Position numbers and translations under genes: made by a program. DNA of 64,000 bases from Bog-756 sp963727075 (lineage in GTDB: Bacteria > Actinomycetota > Acidimicrobiia > Acidimicrobiales > RAAP-2): positions 1,240,001-1,304,000 of the forward strand of contig CAVSET010000006.1 in NCBI GenBank assembly GCA_963727075.1, in the 5' to 3' direction. Below the pieces are notes generated by a model, which was given only the letters and a program-made list of their open reading frames with translations, was not told the origin of the DNA and made no database searches. This document shows, piece by piece, positions 55,910-64,000 of this stretch; position 1 is the stretch's first letter; each line of letters begins with the position of its first letter.

Positions 55910-57195
55910 TGTGACGGCCTTCGGGCGGACAGGGCGTCGCCCCCACGGAAGGCGGCCGACTCACCGAGGGTCTCCTCGATGCGTAGCAGCTGGTTGTACT
56001 TGGCCACCCGGTCCGACCGGGCCGGTGCGCCGGTCTTGATCTGCCCACAGTTGGTGGCGACGGCGAGGTCGGCGATGGAGGTGTCCTCCGTCTCGCCCGA
56101 GCGGTGCGACATCACACAGGCATAGGCGGAACGGGTGGCGAGCGACATCGTCCCGAACGTCTCGGTGAGCGTCCCGATCTGGTTGACCTTGACCAGTACC
56201 GCATTGGCGGTGTGGCTCTCGATGCCGCGCCGCAGTCGATCCTCGTTGGTGACGAACAGGTCGTCGCCGACCAGTTGCACCTGTCCACCGAGCGCTTCGG
56301 TCAATGCATGCCAACCGTCCCAGTCGTCCTCGGCCATGGCGTCCTCGACCGACACGATGGGATAGCGCTCGACCAGATCGACCCAGTACTCGACCATCTC
56401 GGCCGGGGACAGAGTCCGACCCTCACCGGCCAGCACGTATCGCCCGTCCTTGTACAGCTCGCTACTGGCCGGGTCCATGGCGATGGCGATGTCGTCGCCG
56501 GGGGTGCGCCCGGCCGCCTCGATGGCCTCGACCAGAATGCGTACGGCGTCCTCGTTGGACGGGAGGTCCGGGGCAAAGCCTCCCTCGTCCCCGACAGTGG
56601 TGGACAGGCCGCGCACCCGCAGCACGCCGGCCAGAGAGTGATAGGTCTCGACCCCCCATCGGAGGGCCTCCGAATAGGAGGCCGCCCCCACCGGCATGAT
56701 CATGAACTCCTGGAGGTCGATGGAGTTGTCGGCATGGAGGCCGCCGTTGACCACGTTCATCATGGGTACCGGCAGCACATGGGCATCAGCGCCTCCGGCG
56801 TAGCGGAACAGAGGAAGGCCCAGCTCAGCGGCGGCGGACTTGGCCGTGGCCAGCGAGACCCCGAGGATGGCGTTGGCCCCCAAGCGGGCCTTGTTGGGTG
56901 TGCCGTCCGCATCGATCAGGGCCAGGTCGACGGCCCGCTGATCGAGGGCCTCCATGCCGTCGAGCTGGTCGGCGATCTCACCGTTCACGTTGGCCACTGC
57001 GCCCAGGACGCCCTTGCCGCCGAACCGGTCGCCGCCATCACGCAGCTCGACCGCTTCGAACGAGCCGGTCGATGCGCCGGACGGCACGATGGCCCGTCCC
57101 ACCGCCCCCGATTCGAGGAGGACCTCGACTTCGACGGTGGGATTGCCGCGGGAATCGAGGACCTCACGGCCGATGACCTGTTCGATGGCGCTCAC
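55906..57195 (-). CDS. eno: enolase
   Basis: 429 residues, full length. Converts 2-phosphoglycerate to phosphoenolpyruvate in glycolysis. Visible: REVLDSRGNPTVEVEV at the N-terminus, VPSGASTGSFEAVELRDG, MMNVVNGGLHADN, TTVGDEGGFAPDL (catalytic glutamate), MDPASSELY (metal Asp), SVEDAMAEDDWDGW, VGDDLFVTN, VKVNQIGTLTET (catalytic lysine) and SHRSGETEDTSIADLAV. The GTG at 57195 gives the standard N-terminus; another GTG four codons upstream is possible. Overlaps the ftsB start by four bases. Confidence 0.97.
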   Translation of the reverse strand: MSAIEQVIGREVLDSRGNPTVEVEVLLESGAVGRAIVPSGASTGSFEAVELRDGGDRFGGKGVLGAVANVNGEIADQLDGMEALDQRAVDLALIDADGTPNKARLGANAILGVSLATAKSAAAELGLPLFRYAGGADAHVLPVPMMNVVNGGLHADNSIDLQEFMIMPVGAASYSEALRWGVETYHSLAGVLRVRGLSTTVGDEGGFAPDLPSNEDAVRILVEAIEAAGRTPGDDIAIAMDPASSELYKDGRYVLAGEGRTLSPAEMVEYWVDLVERYPIVSVEDAMAEDDWDGWHALTEALGGQVQLVGDDLFVTNEDRLRRGIESHTANAVLVKVNQIGTLTETFGTMSLATRSAYACVMSHRSGETEDTSIADLAVATNCGQIKTGAPARSDRVAKYNQLLRIEETLGESAAFRGGDALSARRPSQ

Positions 57196-57310
57196 GTTGG
57201 CAGTCACTCCTGTTGCCGGTGTGGGAGAAGTTAGCACCCAGGACCCCACGGACCTGGGAATTCTCCGACGCCGCGACCAGGCGACCCCGCCGGCCACGCT
57301 GGCGGCGGGC

Positions 57311-58822
57311 TCACCCGCGCACTTCGACCGACCTCCGGAAGGCAGCGGCCCGGGCCCGCAGCGCGGTCTCCGGGTCGACGCCGAGGGCGCGCGCCATGTT
57401 GACCACCGAGAACAACAAGAGGCCGATCCCGGTGGCCTGCTCGGACCGACCACCCTCCCCGTCCACGGTCCGGTACTCCCTCCCAAGGCCGGTGGCCGCC
57501 TCCGCCAGCCTCGACACGCCGTCGGCGACCCGGACCGCCTCGTCGGCCAGGACCGGCAGCACCATCCCCACGGCCAGCGCCTTCCGCTGCAGCTTGGCCG
57601 CCAGGGCCAGGGCCGGCAGCGCGGCCGGAATGCCCTCGGTGACGCTGGTGCGGTTCTTCTCCGACAGCTTCCGTGTCTCCCACGCGGCCGCGACCTCGCC
57701 CGGGGTGTCCGCCTGCACGTCCCCGAACACGTGGGGGTGGCGGGAGACGAGCTTGTCGTGCACGCCGCGGGCCACGTCGGCCAAGGTGAACCGCCCCGCT
57801 TCGGCCGCCAGCAGCGCATGGAAATAGACCTGGAACAGCAGGTCGCCGAGCTCCTCCTCGAGATGGGCCACAGCGCGCTCCTCAGAACCCGGGTCTGGCG
57901 ACCCCGGACCGTCCGGACCGTTACCATCGGGGCCACGGTCTGCCCCGCCGGGACGACCGCGGTCGGGGTGAGGGGTGTCGACGACGGCCACCGCGTCGAT
58001 GGCCTCGAGCACCTCGTAGGATTCTTCGAGGAGATGTCGAGCCAGCGAGCCGTGGGTCTGCTCGCGGTCCCAGGGGCAGCGCTGGCGCAAGGTGTGCACC
58101 AGCTCGTCGAGTTTCACCAGCTCGGCCGCCACCGGCGCCTCGAGGTAGGGGATCCAGAGGGAGGTCAAATGATCGGGGGCGAACGATCGGTCGAGCTCCT
58201 CCCAGGCCAGCTCCCAGATCCGCTCGTCGTCGAGTCCCAGGTGCCAGAGCACCGTCACCGGTGGGGGGTGGACCGCCTCCACCGATAGCTTGATGTCGGA
58301 CAGGATGGTCCGGCTCCAGCACTGCGCCACCAGCAGCGGTCCACGCTCTCCGGCCGCATCGACCGAAAATGACGCACCATCGACCAGCCGGATCCCCGAG
58401 GCCACCGGGTCGATCCCCAGCCGGGCACAGGCCACATCGACGAAGGAAACCGCCGGGTGGACCCGCACGGCGACCTCCCCGGCAATCACGGCGGCATGGG
58501 ACGTCAACCTGGCCACCGAGGCCTCGGCCACGGTCGGTGACCCCGGGACGGCATAGACAACGGTCCCCGACCGCTTCGCCTCGACGACCAGCTCGTCGGC
58601 CATGGACCGGTAGACGCCGTCGAAGGTCTCCCCGCTCTCGTAGTGATGGTCGAAGGTGCGAGCGGAGGGCGCAACCGCGGCCGACGGGTGGCGTCCCGTG
58701 CGGAGGACCACTCCCCCAGCCCGACCGAGGAGCTCGAGCGTCTCGGCGGTGATGAGCTCGGGACCAGCCGGGCCGAGGCCGACCACGTCGATCGACGGGA
58801 TCACCGGCTCGCTGGGTGGCAT
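57311..58822 (-). CDS. mazG: MazG nucleotide pyrophosphohydrolase with N-terminal tetrapyrrole-methylase-like domain
   Basis: 503 residues. The N-terminal domain (about 10-220) is a YabN-type SAM-dependent methylase fold (IDVVGLGPAGPELITAETLE, YAVPGSPTVAEASVARL). The C-terminal MazG part has LRQRCPWDREQTHGSLARHL, the metal-binding EESYEVLEAID and EEELGDLLFQVYFH, and RHPHVFGD. Between those helices there is a 35-residue Pro/Gly/Asp-rich insertion not usual in the family. MazG hydrolyses non-canonical or all NTPs and can lower (p)ppGpp effects. It is followed in the same direction by eno, as in other actinobacteria. Confidence 0.93.
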   Translation of the reverse strand: MPPSEPVIPSIDVVGLGPAGPELITAETLELLGRAGGVVLRTGRHPSAAVAPSARTFDHHYESGETFDGVYRSMADELVVEAKRSGTVVYAVPGSPTVAEASVARLTSHAAVIAGEVAVRVHPAVSFVDVACARLGIDPVASGIRLVDGASFSVDAAGERGPLLVAQCWSRTILSDIKLSVEAVHPPPVTVLWHLGLDDERIWELAWEELDRSFAPDHLTSLWIPYLEAPVAAELVKLDELVHTLRQRCPWDREQTHGSLARHLLEESYEVLEAIDAVAVVDTPHPDRGRPGGADRGPDGNGPDGPGSPDPGSEERAVAHLEEELGDLLFQVYFHALLAAEAGRFTLADVARGVHDKLVSRHPHVFGDVQADTPGEVAAAWETRKLSEKNRTSVTEGIPAALPALALAAKLQRKALAVGMVLPVLADEAVRVADGVSRLAEAATGLGREYRTVDGEGGRSEQATGIGLLLFSVVNMARALGVDPETALRARAAAFRRSVEVRG

Positions 58823-58837
58823 CTCCGACCTCGCCGG

Positions 58838-60025
58838 TCAACCGCCGCTTGCGCCAGACGCACCCGAGGCTCCCGAACCCGTGCTGCCCGGGCCGAGCCC
58901 GGAGGACGGGCCGCCGGTTGGTGGCGACGCGGTCGACGCCGCCGGCAACAAGTACTTGTCGGGAGGCCCGTGCGGGGGGACGATGGTGAGCGCCTTCCAG
59001 GTCCCGTACTTCGGGTCGACGGAGATGTCGGAGCGGCGGGCGAAAGCCACGATCTCCTTACTCACCCGGTTCACGTTGCCGGTGGCCTGCAACAGCTCCT
59101 GGCGCACCAACGCCCTCGCTGCCGACAGCGGCTCGACCGACTGGCTGGTGATCTCGTAGATCACCCACCGACCGGTGCTCTGGTCCTGCATGGGGCCGAG
59201 CGGCCTACCCACCGCCACGCTCTGCACCTGGAGGGCCTGTTCCACCTGTGTCTGCGTGAAGTTACAGCCCAGCGCGCCGCCGTTGGCCGCGCTCTGTGCG
59301 TCGAGGGAGCTGGCCTTGGCCACCGAGGCAAAAGAGGAGCCGGCGTTGAGTTGGGCCAGCAACTGTTGGGCATGGGCCTGGCTGTCCGTGGCGATGTCGC
59401 TCACGCAGTCGAACGTGAACTGCGCCTGGTTGGCCGCGTAGTACTGGGTGACGGCGGCGTCGGAGAGGTTCGCCCCGTTCGCCAGCAGTCGCTCGTCCAC
59501 GGCCTCGTTGCGGATCTGCGCCTGGCGGACCGAGGCGGGCAGGCCGGTCAGCAGCTGGGCCCCGGTGATGACCCCACCGGTGGCGGTCTGGCACAGCGAG
59601 AGCGTGCCCGACCCCTGCGACTGCTGCACCGCCGAGTTGATCTCGCCGTCGAGGATGGCCTCGAAATCGGACGTGGCCTTGGTGAGGTCGGATGAGGAGA
59701 TGGTGATCCCCCTGGAAGTGGCGTACTGCTCCGCCAGCAGGTTTCCCACCTGGTTGTTGAGCACGGCGTCGGTGAACGACATCGTGTAGGTGCCCGGCCC
59801 ACCGGATCCCTGGGTGGCCTGGGTGGTGAGCTGTGGGTTCTGCAACTGGAGGAGGCAGCCGCCGGCCGTGGTGGTCTCGAGGGTCCGCAGCTCGGTGTTG
59901 AGGGTGGCGGTCGAGATGGTCGCGCCGTTGGCCGAGGCGGCCGAAGGGGCGACATCACAGGCCGAGCCCAGGACGCCGGCCGCGACGAGGACAAGGGCCG
60001 TGGCCCCCGGGAGTCGGCGATGCAC
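58838..60025 (-). CDS. peptidyl-prolyl isomerase lipoprotein (SurA/PrsA-like)
   Basis: 395 residues. A signal peptide with lipobox (LVLVAAGVLGSAC, about residue 20) makes it a lipoprotein outside the membrane. A SurA-N-like helical domain follows (GATISTATLNTELRTLETTT). The parvulin-type domain is about residues 225-325 (HAQQLLAQLNAGSSFASVAK, GGALGCNFTQTQVEQA, TGRWVIYEITSQ). The last 45 residues are Gly/Ser/Pro-rich. It helps fold exported proteins. The order mfd - surA-like - mazG - eno is a known actinobacterial arrangement. GTG start at 60025. Confidence 0.88.
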   Translation of the reverse strand: MHRRLPGATALVLVAAGVLGSACDVAPSAASANGATISTATLNTELRTLETTTAGGCLLQLQNPQLTTQATQGSGGPGTYTMSFTDAVLNNQVGNLLAEQYATSRGITISSSDLTKATSDFEAILDGEINSAVQQSQGSGTLSLCQTATGGVITGAQLLTGLPASVRQAQIRNEAVDERLLANGANLSDAAVTQYYAANQAQFTFDCVSDIATDSQAHAQQLLAQLNAGSSFASVAKASSLDAQSAANGGALGCNFTQTQVEQALQVQSVAVGRPLGPMQDQSTGRWVIYEITSQSVEPLSAARALVRQELLQATGNVNRVSKEIVAFARRSDISVDPKYGTWKALTIVPPHGPPDKYLLPAASTASPPTGGPSSGLGPGSTGSGASGASGASGG

Positions 60026-60123
60026 GGCGGCGATGCTACTGGGTTGGACCCGGGCACCGGCTTCGGTTGGGCCCGGCCTCGGCCCCAGGCCAAGGTTTCG
60101 AGCCGGCCGTTGTCCGGCGCTCC

Positions 60124-63100
60124 CTACGCCTCGGCCGGGACCAGCTCGGCGAGCAACGCCACCAGCCGGGGGGCGTAGGGGCCACCGGGCTCGGCGGGGG
60201 CCATCGGGACCAGCAGGCGGTGGAGGTCGGGGTGGTAGGTGGCTCCGGGTGCCAGCCGCCGCAGGCGGACCTCGGCCGACGCAGGCAGGGTGACCGGCGA
60301 GAGCTTCACCGTCGCCCGCAGACCGGCGGAGGTTCGGTGACCGGAGGGGGCCAGGCCGCGCCCCGGCTGGCTCACCGACACGTCGGTGATGCCGAGGCGG
60401 AGACATTGGACCCGGAGGCGGGCCACGTCGAGCAGGGCGGTAGCCGGGCCCGGAGGGGACCCGAAGCGGTCCTCCCACTCGGTCCGCACGTCCTCGACCT
60501 GGTCCATCGTGCGAACGCCGGTCAGCCGACGGTAGGCCTCGAGGCGGACATCCTCGGCCTCGACGTAGTTCGGCGGCAGGTGGGCGGCATCAGGCAGGTC
60601 CAAGGAGAGCTCGATCGGCTGGGGCCGGGGATCGCCCTTCAGCTCGGACACCGCTTCGGAGACCATCTGGACGTACAGGTCGTAGCCGACGGCGGCGATG
60701 TGGCCCGACTGATCGCGGCCGAGCAGGTTGCCGGCCCCACGGATCTGCAAGTCACGGAGGGCGATCTTGAATCCCGAGCCCAGCTCGGTGTGGTCGCCGA
60801 TGGTCCGTAGGCGCTCGTAGGCCTGCTCGGTGAGCACCCGGTCGACCGGGTGGAAGAGGTAGGCATAGGCGCGCTGGCCAGCCCGACCCACCCGGCCCCG
60901 TAGCTGGTGGAGCTGGCCGAGGCCCAGCAGGTCGGCCCGGTCCACCACCAAGGTGTTGACCGTCGGCATGTCGATCCCCGACTCGATGATGGTGGTGCAC
61001 ACCAGCACGTCGTAGCCACCCTCCCAGAAGTCGAAGACCACCTTCTCGAGGGTCCCCTCGTCCATCTGCCCGTGGGCCACCGCGACCCGGGCTTCGGGGG
61101 CCATGCGCCGAACCCGCTCGGCCACGGAGTCGATGTCACGGACCCGGTTGTGCACGTAGAAGACCTGGCCTTCGCGGAGCAGCTCGCGGCGGATGGCCTC
61201 GGACGCGGCCCCCTCGTCCAGCTCACCCACATGGGTGAGGATGGGGCGCCGGGCCGCGGGCGGTGTGTTGACCATGGAGAGGTCGCGGATACCGGTGAGG
61301 GCCATCTCGAGGGTTCGGGGGATGGGGTTGGCGGTCAGGGTGAGCACGTCGACGCCCTCGGCCAGGGCCTTGATCGACTCCTTGTGGCCCACCCCGAACC
61401 GCTGCTCCTCGTCCACCACGAGGAGGCCGAGCTTGCGGAAGGCCACGTCCCCGCCGAGCAGCCGGTGGGTGCCCACCACCACGTCGACCGATCCGTCGGC
61501 CAGGCCGTCGAGCACCACCTTGGCCTGGGCGTTGGTCAGGAACCGGCTCAGCAGCTCCACTCGTAGCGGGAAGGGCGCGTAGCGATCGGCGAAGGTCTGA
61601 AAATGCTGACTGGCCAGCAACGTGGTGGGCACCAGCACCGCGGCCTGGTAGCCGTCCTGGACGGCCTTGAAGACGGCCCGGATGGCCACCTCGGTCTTGC
61701 CGAAGCCGACGTCGCCGCAGACCAGCCGGTCCATCGGCAGGGGCCGCTCCATGTCGGCCTTCACGTCCTCGATGGCCCGCAGCTGGTCGGCCGTCTCGAC
61801 GAAGGGGAACGAGGACTCGAGCTCGGCCTGCCAGGGCGTGTCGGGCCCGAACGCATGGCCATCGACCTGGAGCCGGCGGCGGTACAGGGCCACGAGCTCC
61901 TCGGCCACCTCGTGCACGGCGGCGCGGGCCTTGGAGCGGGCCCGCTGCCATTCGGAGCCGCCCAGGCGGTTGACCGTGGGCGAGTCGCCCCCGGCGTAGG
62001 GGGTGAGGAGCTCGATCTGGTCGGTGGGCAGGTAGAGGCGGTCGCCACCCCGGTACTCGAGGAGCAGGTAGTCGCGGGTGGCGCCCCCCATGGTGCGGGT
62101 GACCATGCCGCCGTAGACGGCGACCCCGTGCTGCCGGTGGACCACGAAGCTGCCCGGGGCCAGGTCGTCGAAGAACCCGTCGACCGGGCGGGCCCGGGTG
62201 CGGGCCTGCCGGTGGGGGCTGCGCCGCCCGGTCACGTCGGACTCGGCCAGCACCGCCAGGCGCGCCCCGGGCAGCACGAAGCCCCGATCGACGGCGGCCA
62301 CCACGATGCTGGCCCCGGCTCCGGTGAGATCGACCGAGCCGCCGGACCGCTGGTTTCCATCCGGGCCCGGAGCGGGCCCGACCACCGGGACGGTGATCCC
62401 CTCCTCGGCCAGGACGCCGGACAGGCGGTCTGCTCCCCCCGGGGTGGACGAGCACAGCACGACCGAGTAGCCGGCCTCGACCAGAGCCGTGACCTGACCG
62501 GCCAGCTTCGACCCGTCCCCGAGGATCGGCTCCCAGCCCCGGCTCTCTACCACGGGGATCTCCGGTCCTTCCGCCGTGGGCACCAGCGAGACCACACCGG
62601 CACTGGTGTCGGCCAACATACGGTCGAAGGGGACGTGGAGGCGGGGTGCCTCGGAGCCGGCCTCGAGCCCCCAAGTCGACGCCAGGGCGGCGGCCAGAGC
62701 CGACTCCTCCTCCAACAGCTCGGCGGCCCGGTCGCGGACCCGACGAGGCTCGACCAGCACGACGAGGGCGTCATCGCCCAGCAAGTCGGTGACGAGCTCC
62801 TCGGTGTCGGCCAACCATGGGAGCCACGACTCCATGCCGTCGAATTGGTCCCCGTCGGCCAGGCGCTCCCACTGGTGGCGCCCCCACGGGGCCGATCCGA
62901 CCAGCTGGGCGCTGCGCTTCTGCATGGTCTCGTCGGTCACCAGCTCGCGGCAGCCGAAGAGCTCGACGCGTCCGAGGTCGCCGGTCGAACGCTGGTCGGC
63001 CACGTCGAATCGGGTGAGCCGGTCGACCTCGTCACCCCACAGATCGATGCGCACCGGGTCGTCGGCGGTGGAGGGGAACACGTCGACGATGCCGCCCCGA

Positions 63101-63675
63101 ACGGCCAGCTCGCCGCGGTGCTCGACAATCGGCTCGCGCCGATAGCCCATGCCCACCAGTCGGCCCACCAACTCGTCGATCTCGATCCGGTCGCCCTTCC
63201 CGACCGCGACTGGCCGGGCGGCGGTGCGGAAGGGGCCGAGGCGTTGCAACACCGCCTTGACCGGAGCGACCACGATGTCGGGCGGCTCGCCGTTGCCGGT
63301 CAGCTGCCAGAGCAGCCGCAGCCGGTTCCCCATGGTCGAGACCTCGGGGCTCACCCGCTCGAAGGGAAGGGTCTCCCACGCCGGGAAGACCTCCACCCGC
63401 GGCGGGGCGTCCGGCCCGGTCGCCGGAGTGGCAGTGGCGGTACCGGGGCGGGGGCCGGGGCCGACGAAGGCTCGGAGGTCGTGGGCCAGCTGATCGGCGG
63501 CCGACCCGGTGGCGGTGATTACCAGCACGGGGCGCCGAGCGCCCAGGTGGACCAGCCCGGCCACCACGATGGCCTGGGCCGGCGACGCCACCGCCAGTGT
63601 GGCACCGGGCGCGCCGACCACCCGCGTCATGGCCGGTTCATGGCGCAACAAAGGGGGAAGCGAGCGGAGGCTCAC
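60124..63675 (-). CDS. mfd: transcription-repair coupling factor Mfd
   Basis: 1183 residues, full length. Removes RNA polymerase stalled at DNA damage and recruits UvrA. N-terminal UvrB-like modules (VEVFPAWETLPFERVSPEV, VRGGIVDVFPSTADDPVRID), the RNA-polymerase interaction domain (PGSFVVHRQHGVAVYGGM, DYLLLEYRGGDRLYLPTDQ), then the RecG-like motor: Walker A VCGDVGFGKTEVAI (about 653), DEEQ box VVDEEQRFGVGHKE (about 751), the TLTANPIPRTLEMAL segment, VCTTIIESGIDMPTVNTL and LHQLRGRVGRAGQRAYAY. The C-terminal autoinhibitory TRCF domain is present. GTG start at 63675; 70 bases after the pth stop. Confidence 0.97.
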   Translation of the reverse strand: MSLRSLPPLLRHEPAMTRVVGAPGATLAVASPAQAIVVAGLVHLGARRPVLVITATGSAADQLAHDLRAFVGPGPRPGTATATPATGPDAPPRVEVFPAWETLPFERVSPEVSTMGNRLRLLWQLTGNGEPPDIVVAPVKAVLQRLGPFRTAARPVAVGKGDRIEIDELVGRLVGMGYRREPIVEHRGELAVRGGIVDVFPSTADDPVRIDLWGDEVDRLTRFDVADQRSTGDLGRVELFGCRELVTDETMQKRSAQLVGSAPWGRHQWERLADGDQFDGMESWLPWLADTEELVTDLLGDDALVVLVEPRRVRDRAAELLEEESALAAALASTWGLEAGSEAPRLHVPFDRMLADTSAGVVSLVPTAEGPEIPVVESRGWEPILGDGSKLAGQVTALVEAGYSVVLCSSTPGGADRLSGVLAEEGITVPVVGPAPGPDGNQRSGGSVDLTGAGASIVVAAVDRGFVLPGARLAVLAESDVTGRRSPHRQARTRARPVDGFFDDLAPGSFVVHRQHGVAVYGGMVTRTMGGATRDYLLLEYRGGDRLYLPTDQIELLTPYAGGDSPTVNRLGGSEWQRARSKARAAVHEVAEELVALYRRRLQVDGHAFGPDTPWQAELESSFPFVETADQLRAIEDVKADMERPLPMDRLVCGDVGFGKTEVAIRAVFKAVQDGYQAAVLVPTTLLASQHFQTFADRYAPFPLRVELLSRFLTNAQAKVVLDGLADGSVDVVVGTHRLLGGDVAFRKLGLLVVDEEQRFGVGHKESIKALAEGVDVLTLTANPIPRTLEMALTGIRDLSMVNTPPAARRPILTHVGELDEGAASEAIRRELLREGQVFYVHNRVRDIDSVAERVRRMAPEARVAVAHGQMDEGTLEKVVFDFWEGGYDVLVCTTIIESGIDMPTVNTLVVDRADLLGLGQLHQLRGRVGRAGQRAYAYLFHPVDRVLTEQAYERLRTIGDHTELGSGFKIALRDLQIRGAGNLLGRDQSGHIAAVGYDLYVQMVSEAVSELKGDPRPQPIELSLDLPDAAHLPPNYVEAEDVRLEAYRRLTGVRTMDQVEDVRTEWEDRFGSPPGPATALLDVARLRVQCLRLGITDVSVSQPGRGLAPSGHRTSAGLRATVKLSPVTLPASAEVRLRRLAPGATYHPDLHRLLVPMAPAEPGGPYAPRLVALLAELVPAEA

Positions 63676-63745
63676 GTCACCGAGGGTACCGGGGCGCCCC
63701 GCGGCCAACGACGGAGGCGGCCGCGGTCACACCGGCGACCCCCGC

Positions 63746-64000
63746 TCAATCGGTGCCGTTGACCCGGGTCATGGCCCTGGACACCCCTTCGGTCACGATC
63801 AGCTCGACGGCATCGGCCGCCCCTTCGACAGCGGCCGACAGCACGTCGCGCTCGGCGGCACCCGGGCGCTTCAGGACATAGTCGGCAGCCCGGCTGGCGA
63901 CCGGGCGGTTTGCCGATGCCCACCCGCACCCGTAGGTAGTCGTTGCTGTGCAGATGGCTGTGGATCGACTTGAGACCGTTGTTGCCGGCTGTCCCCCCGC
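63746..64000 (-). CDS. pth: peptidyl-tRNA hydrolase, C-terminal part, frameshifted
   Basis: The gene enters from the right window edge. GGTAGNNGLKSIHSHLHSND is the conserved Pth substrate-loop and RVRVGIGKPP follows. An extra base at about 63901-63906 (in a run of G) shifts the frame. The next frame continues VASRAADYVLKRPGAAERDV and ends VTEGVSRAMTRVNGTD at a TGA. Pth frees tRNA from stalled peptidyl-tRNA. It is the expected neighbour of mfd in actinobacteria. Confidence 0.88.
   Translation of the reverse strand, partial: AGGQPATTVSSRSTAICTATTTYGCGWASANRPVASRAADYVLKRPGAAERDVLSAAVEGAADAVELIVTEGVSRAMTRVNGTD

Noticed and set aside
61603..63762. 719-codon plus-strand open frame antisense to mfd
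   Set aside because: The minus strand encodes a full-length Mfd with all motifs; the plus frame has shadow composition.

Overview
The window looks like a chromosomal segment of a high-GC actinobacterium, most probably of the class Acidimicrobiia. The grounds are: very GC-rich third codon positions; many GTG/TTG starts and 4-base GTGA/ATGA gene overlaps; actinobacterial families (DUF222/HNH 13E12 proteins, mycothiol-type DinB/MDMPI folds, DUF501, DUF2510, a small SARP regulator); and secreted proteins made of 42-residue GYWLVASDGG repeats, which I associate with Acidimicrobiia. The class is an inference; no rRNA is present.

Layout. 1-4.75 kb (minus): front part of a Tad/Flp pilus operon (lipoprotein, secreted protein, CpaB-like SAF protein, TadZ/MinD-like ATPase, CpaF ATPase cut by the window edge). 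5.3-14 kb: a DUF222/HNH protein, a membrane protein, ettA, a threonine aldolase and small regulatory/redox genes. 14-22 kb: a LexA-box-preceded DnaQ/GIY-YIG nuclease, trpD coupled to an acyl-CoA dehydrogenase, an SDR/enoyl-CoA hydratase pair, an aldo/keto reductase and a P450. 22-34 kb: accessory genes, including a sulfatase, a PrmC-like methyltransferase, a rhodanese/DUF1059 pair facing a SARP regulator, an arginase-fold protein, an unusual tRNA and two inverted loci of secreted repeat proteins. 34-41 kb: carboxylesterase, NlpC/P60 hydrolase, GT2, acyltransferase, epimerase. 41-53 kb: a surface-polysaccharide cluster with a sulfotransferase-methyltransferase fusion, several glycosyltransferases and a precursor operon (WecC-like dehydrogenase, GT2, epimerase). 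53-64 kb: the conserved actinobacterial housekeeping block ppx - DUF501 - ftsB - eno - mazG - PPIase - mfd - pth.

Two themes run through the window. First, at least eleven otherwise convincing genes carry one or more single-base frameshifts (about fifteen in all, fourteen of them before 34 kb). In several the gene length and 4-base couplings at both ends show the intact reading, so sequencing or assembly error is the simplest explanation. I give the full span of such genes with the break position. Second, short tandem arrays (8-22 bp) and symmetrical sites are unusually frequent between genes.

No phage, insertion sequence, CRISPR array or restriction system was recognised. The most interesting items are the class-I-shaped tRNA with a UAA anticodon, the SOS-box nuclease fusion, the inverted pair of repeat-protein genes, the sulfotransferase-methyltransferase fusion and the perfect palindromes upstream of the pilus operon and between the rhodanese and SARP genes.
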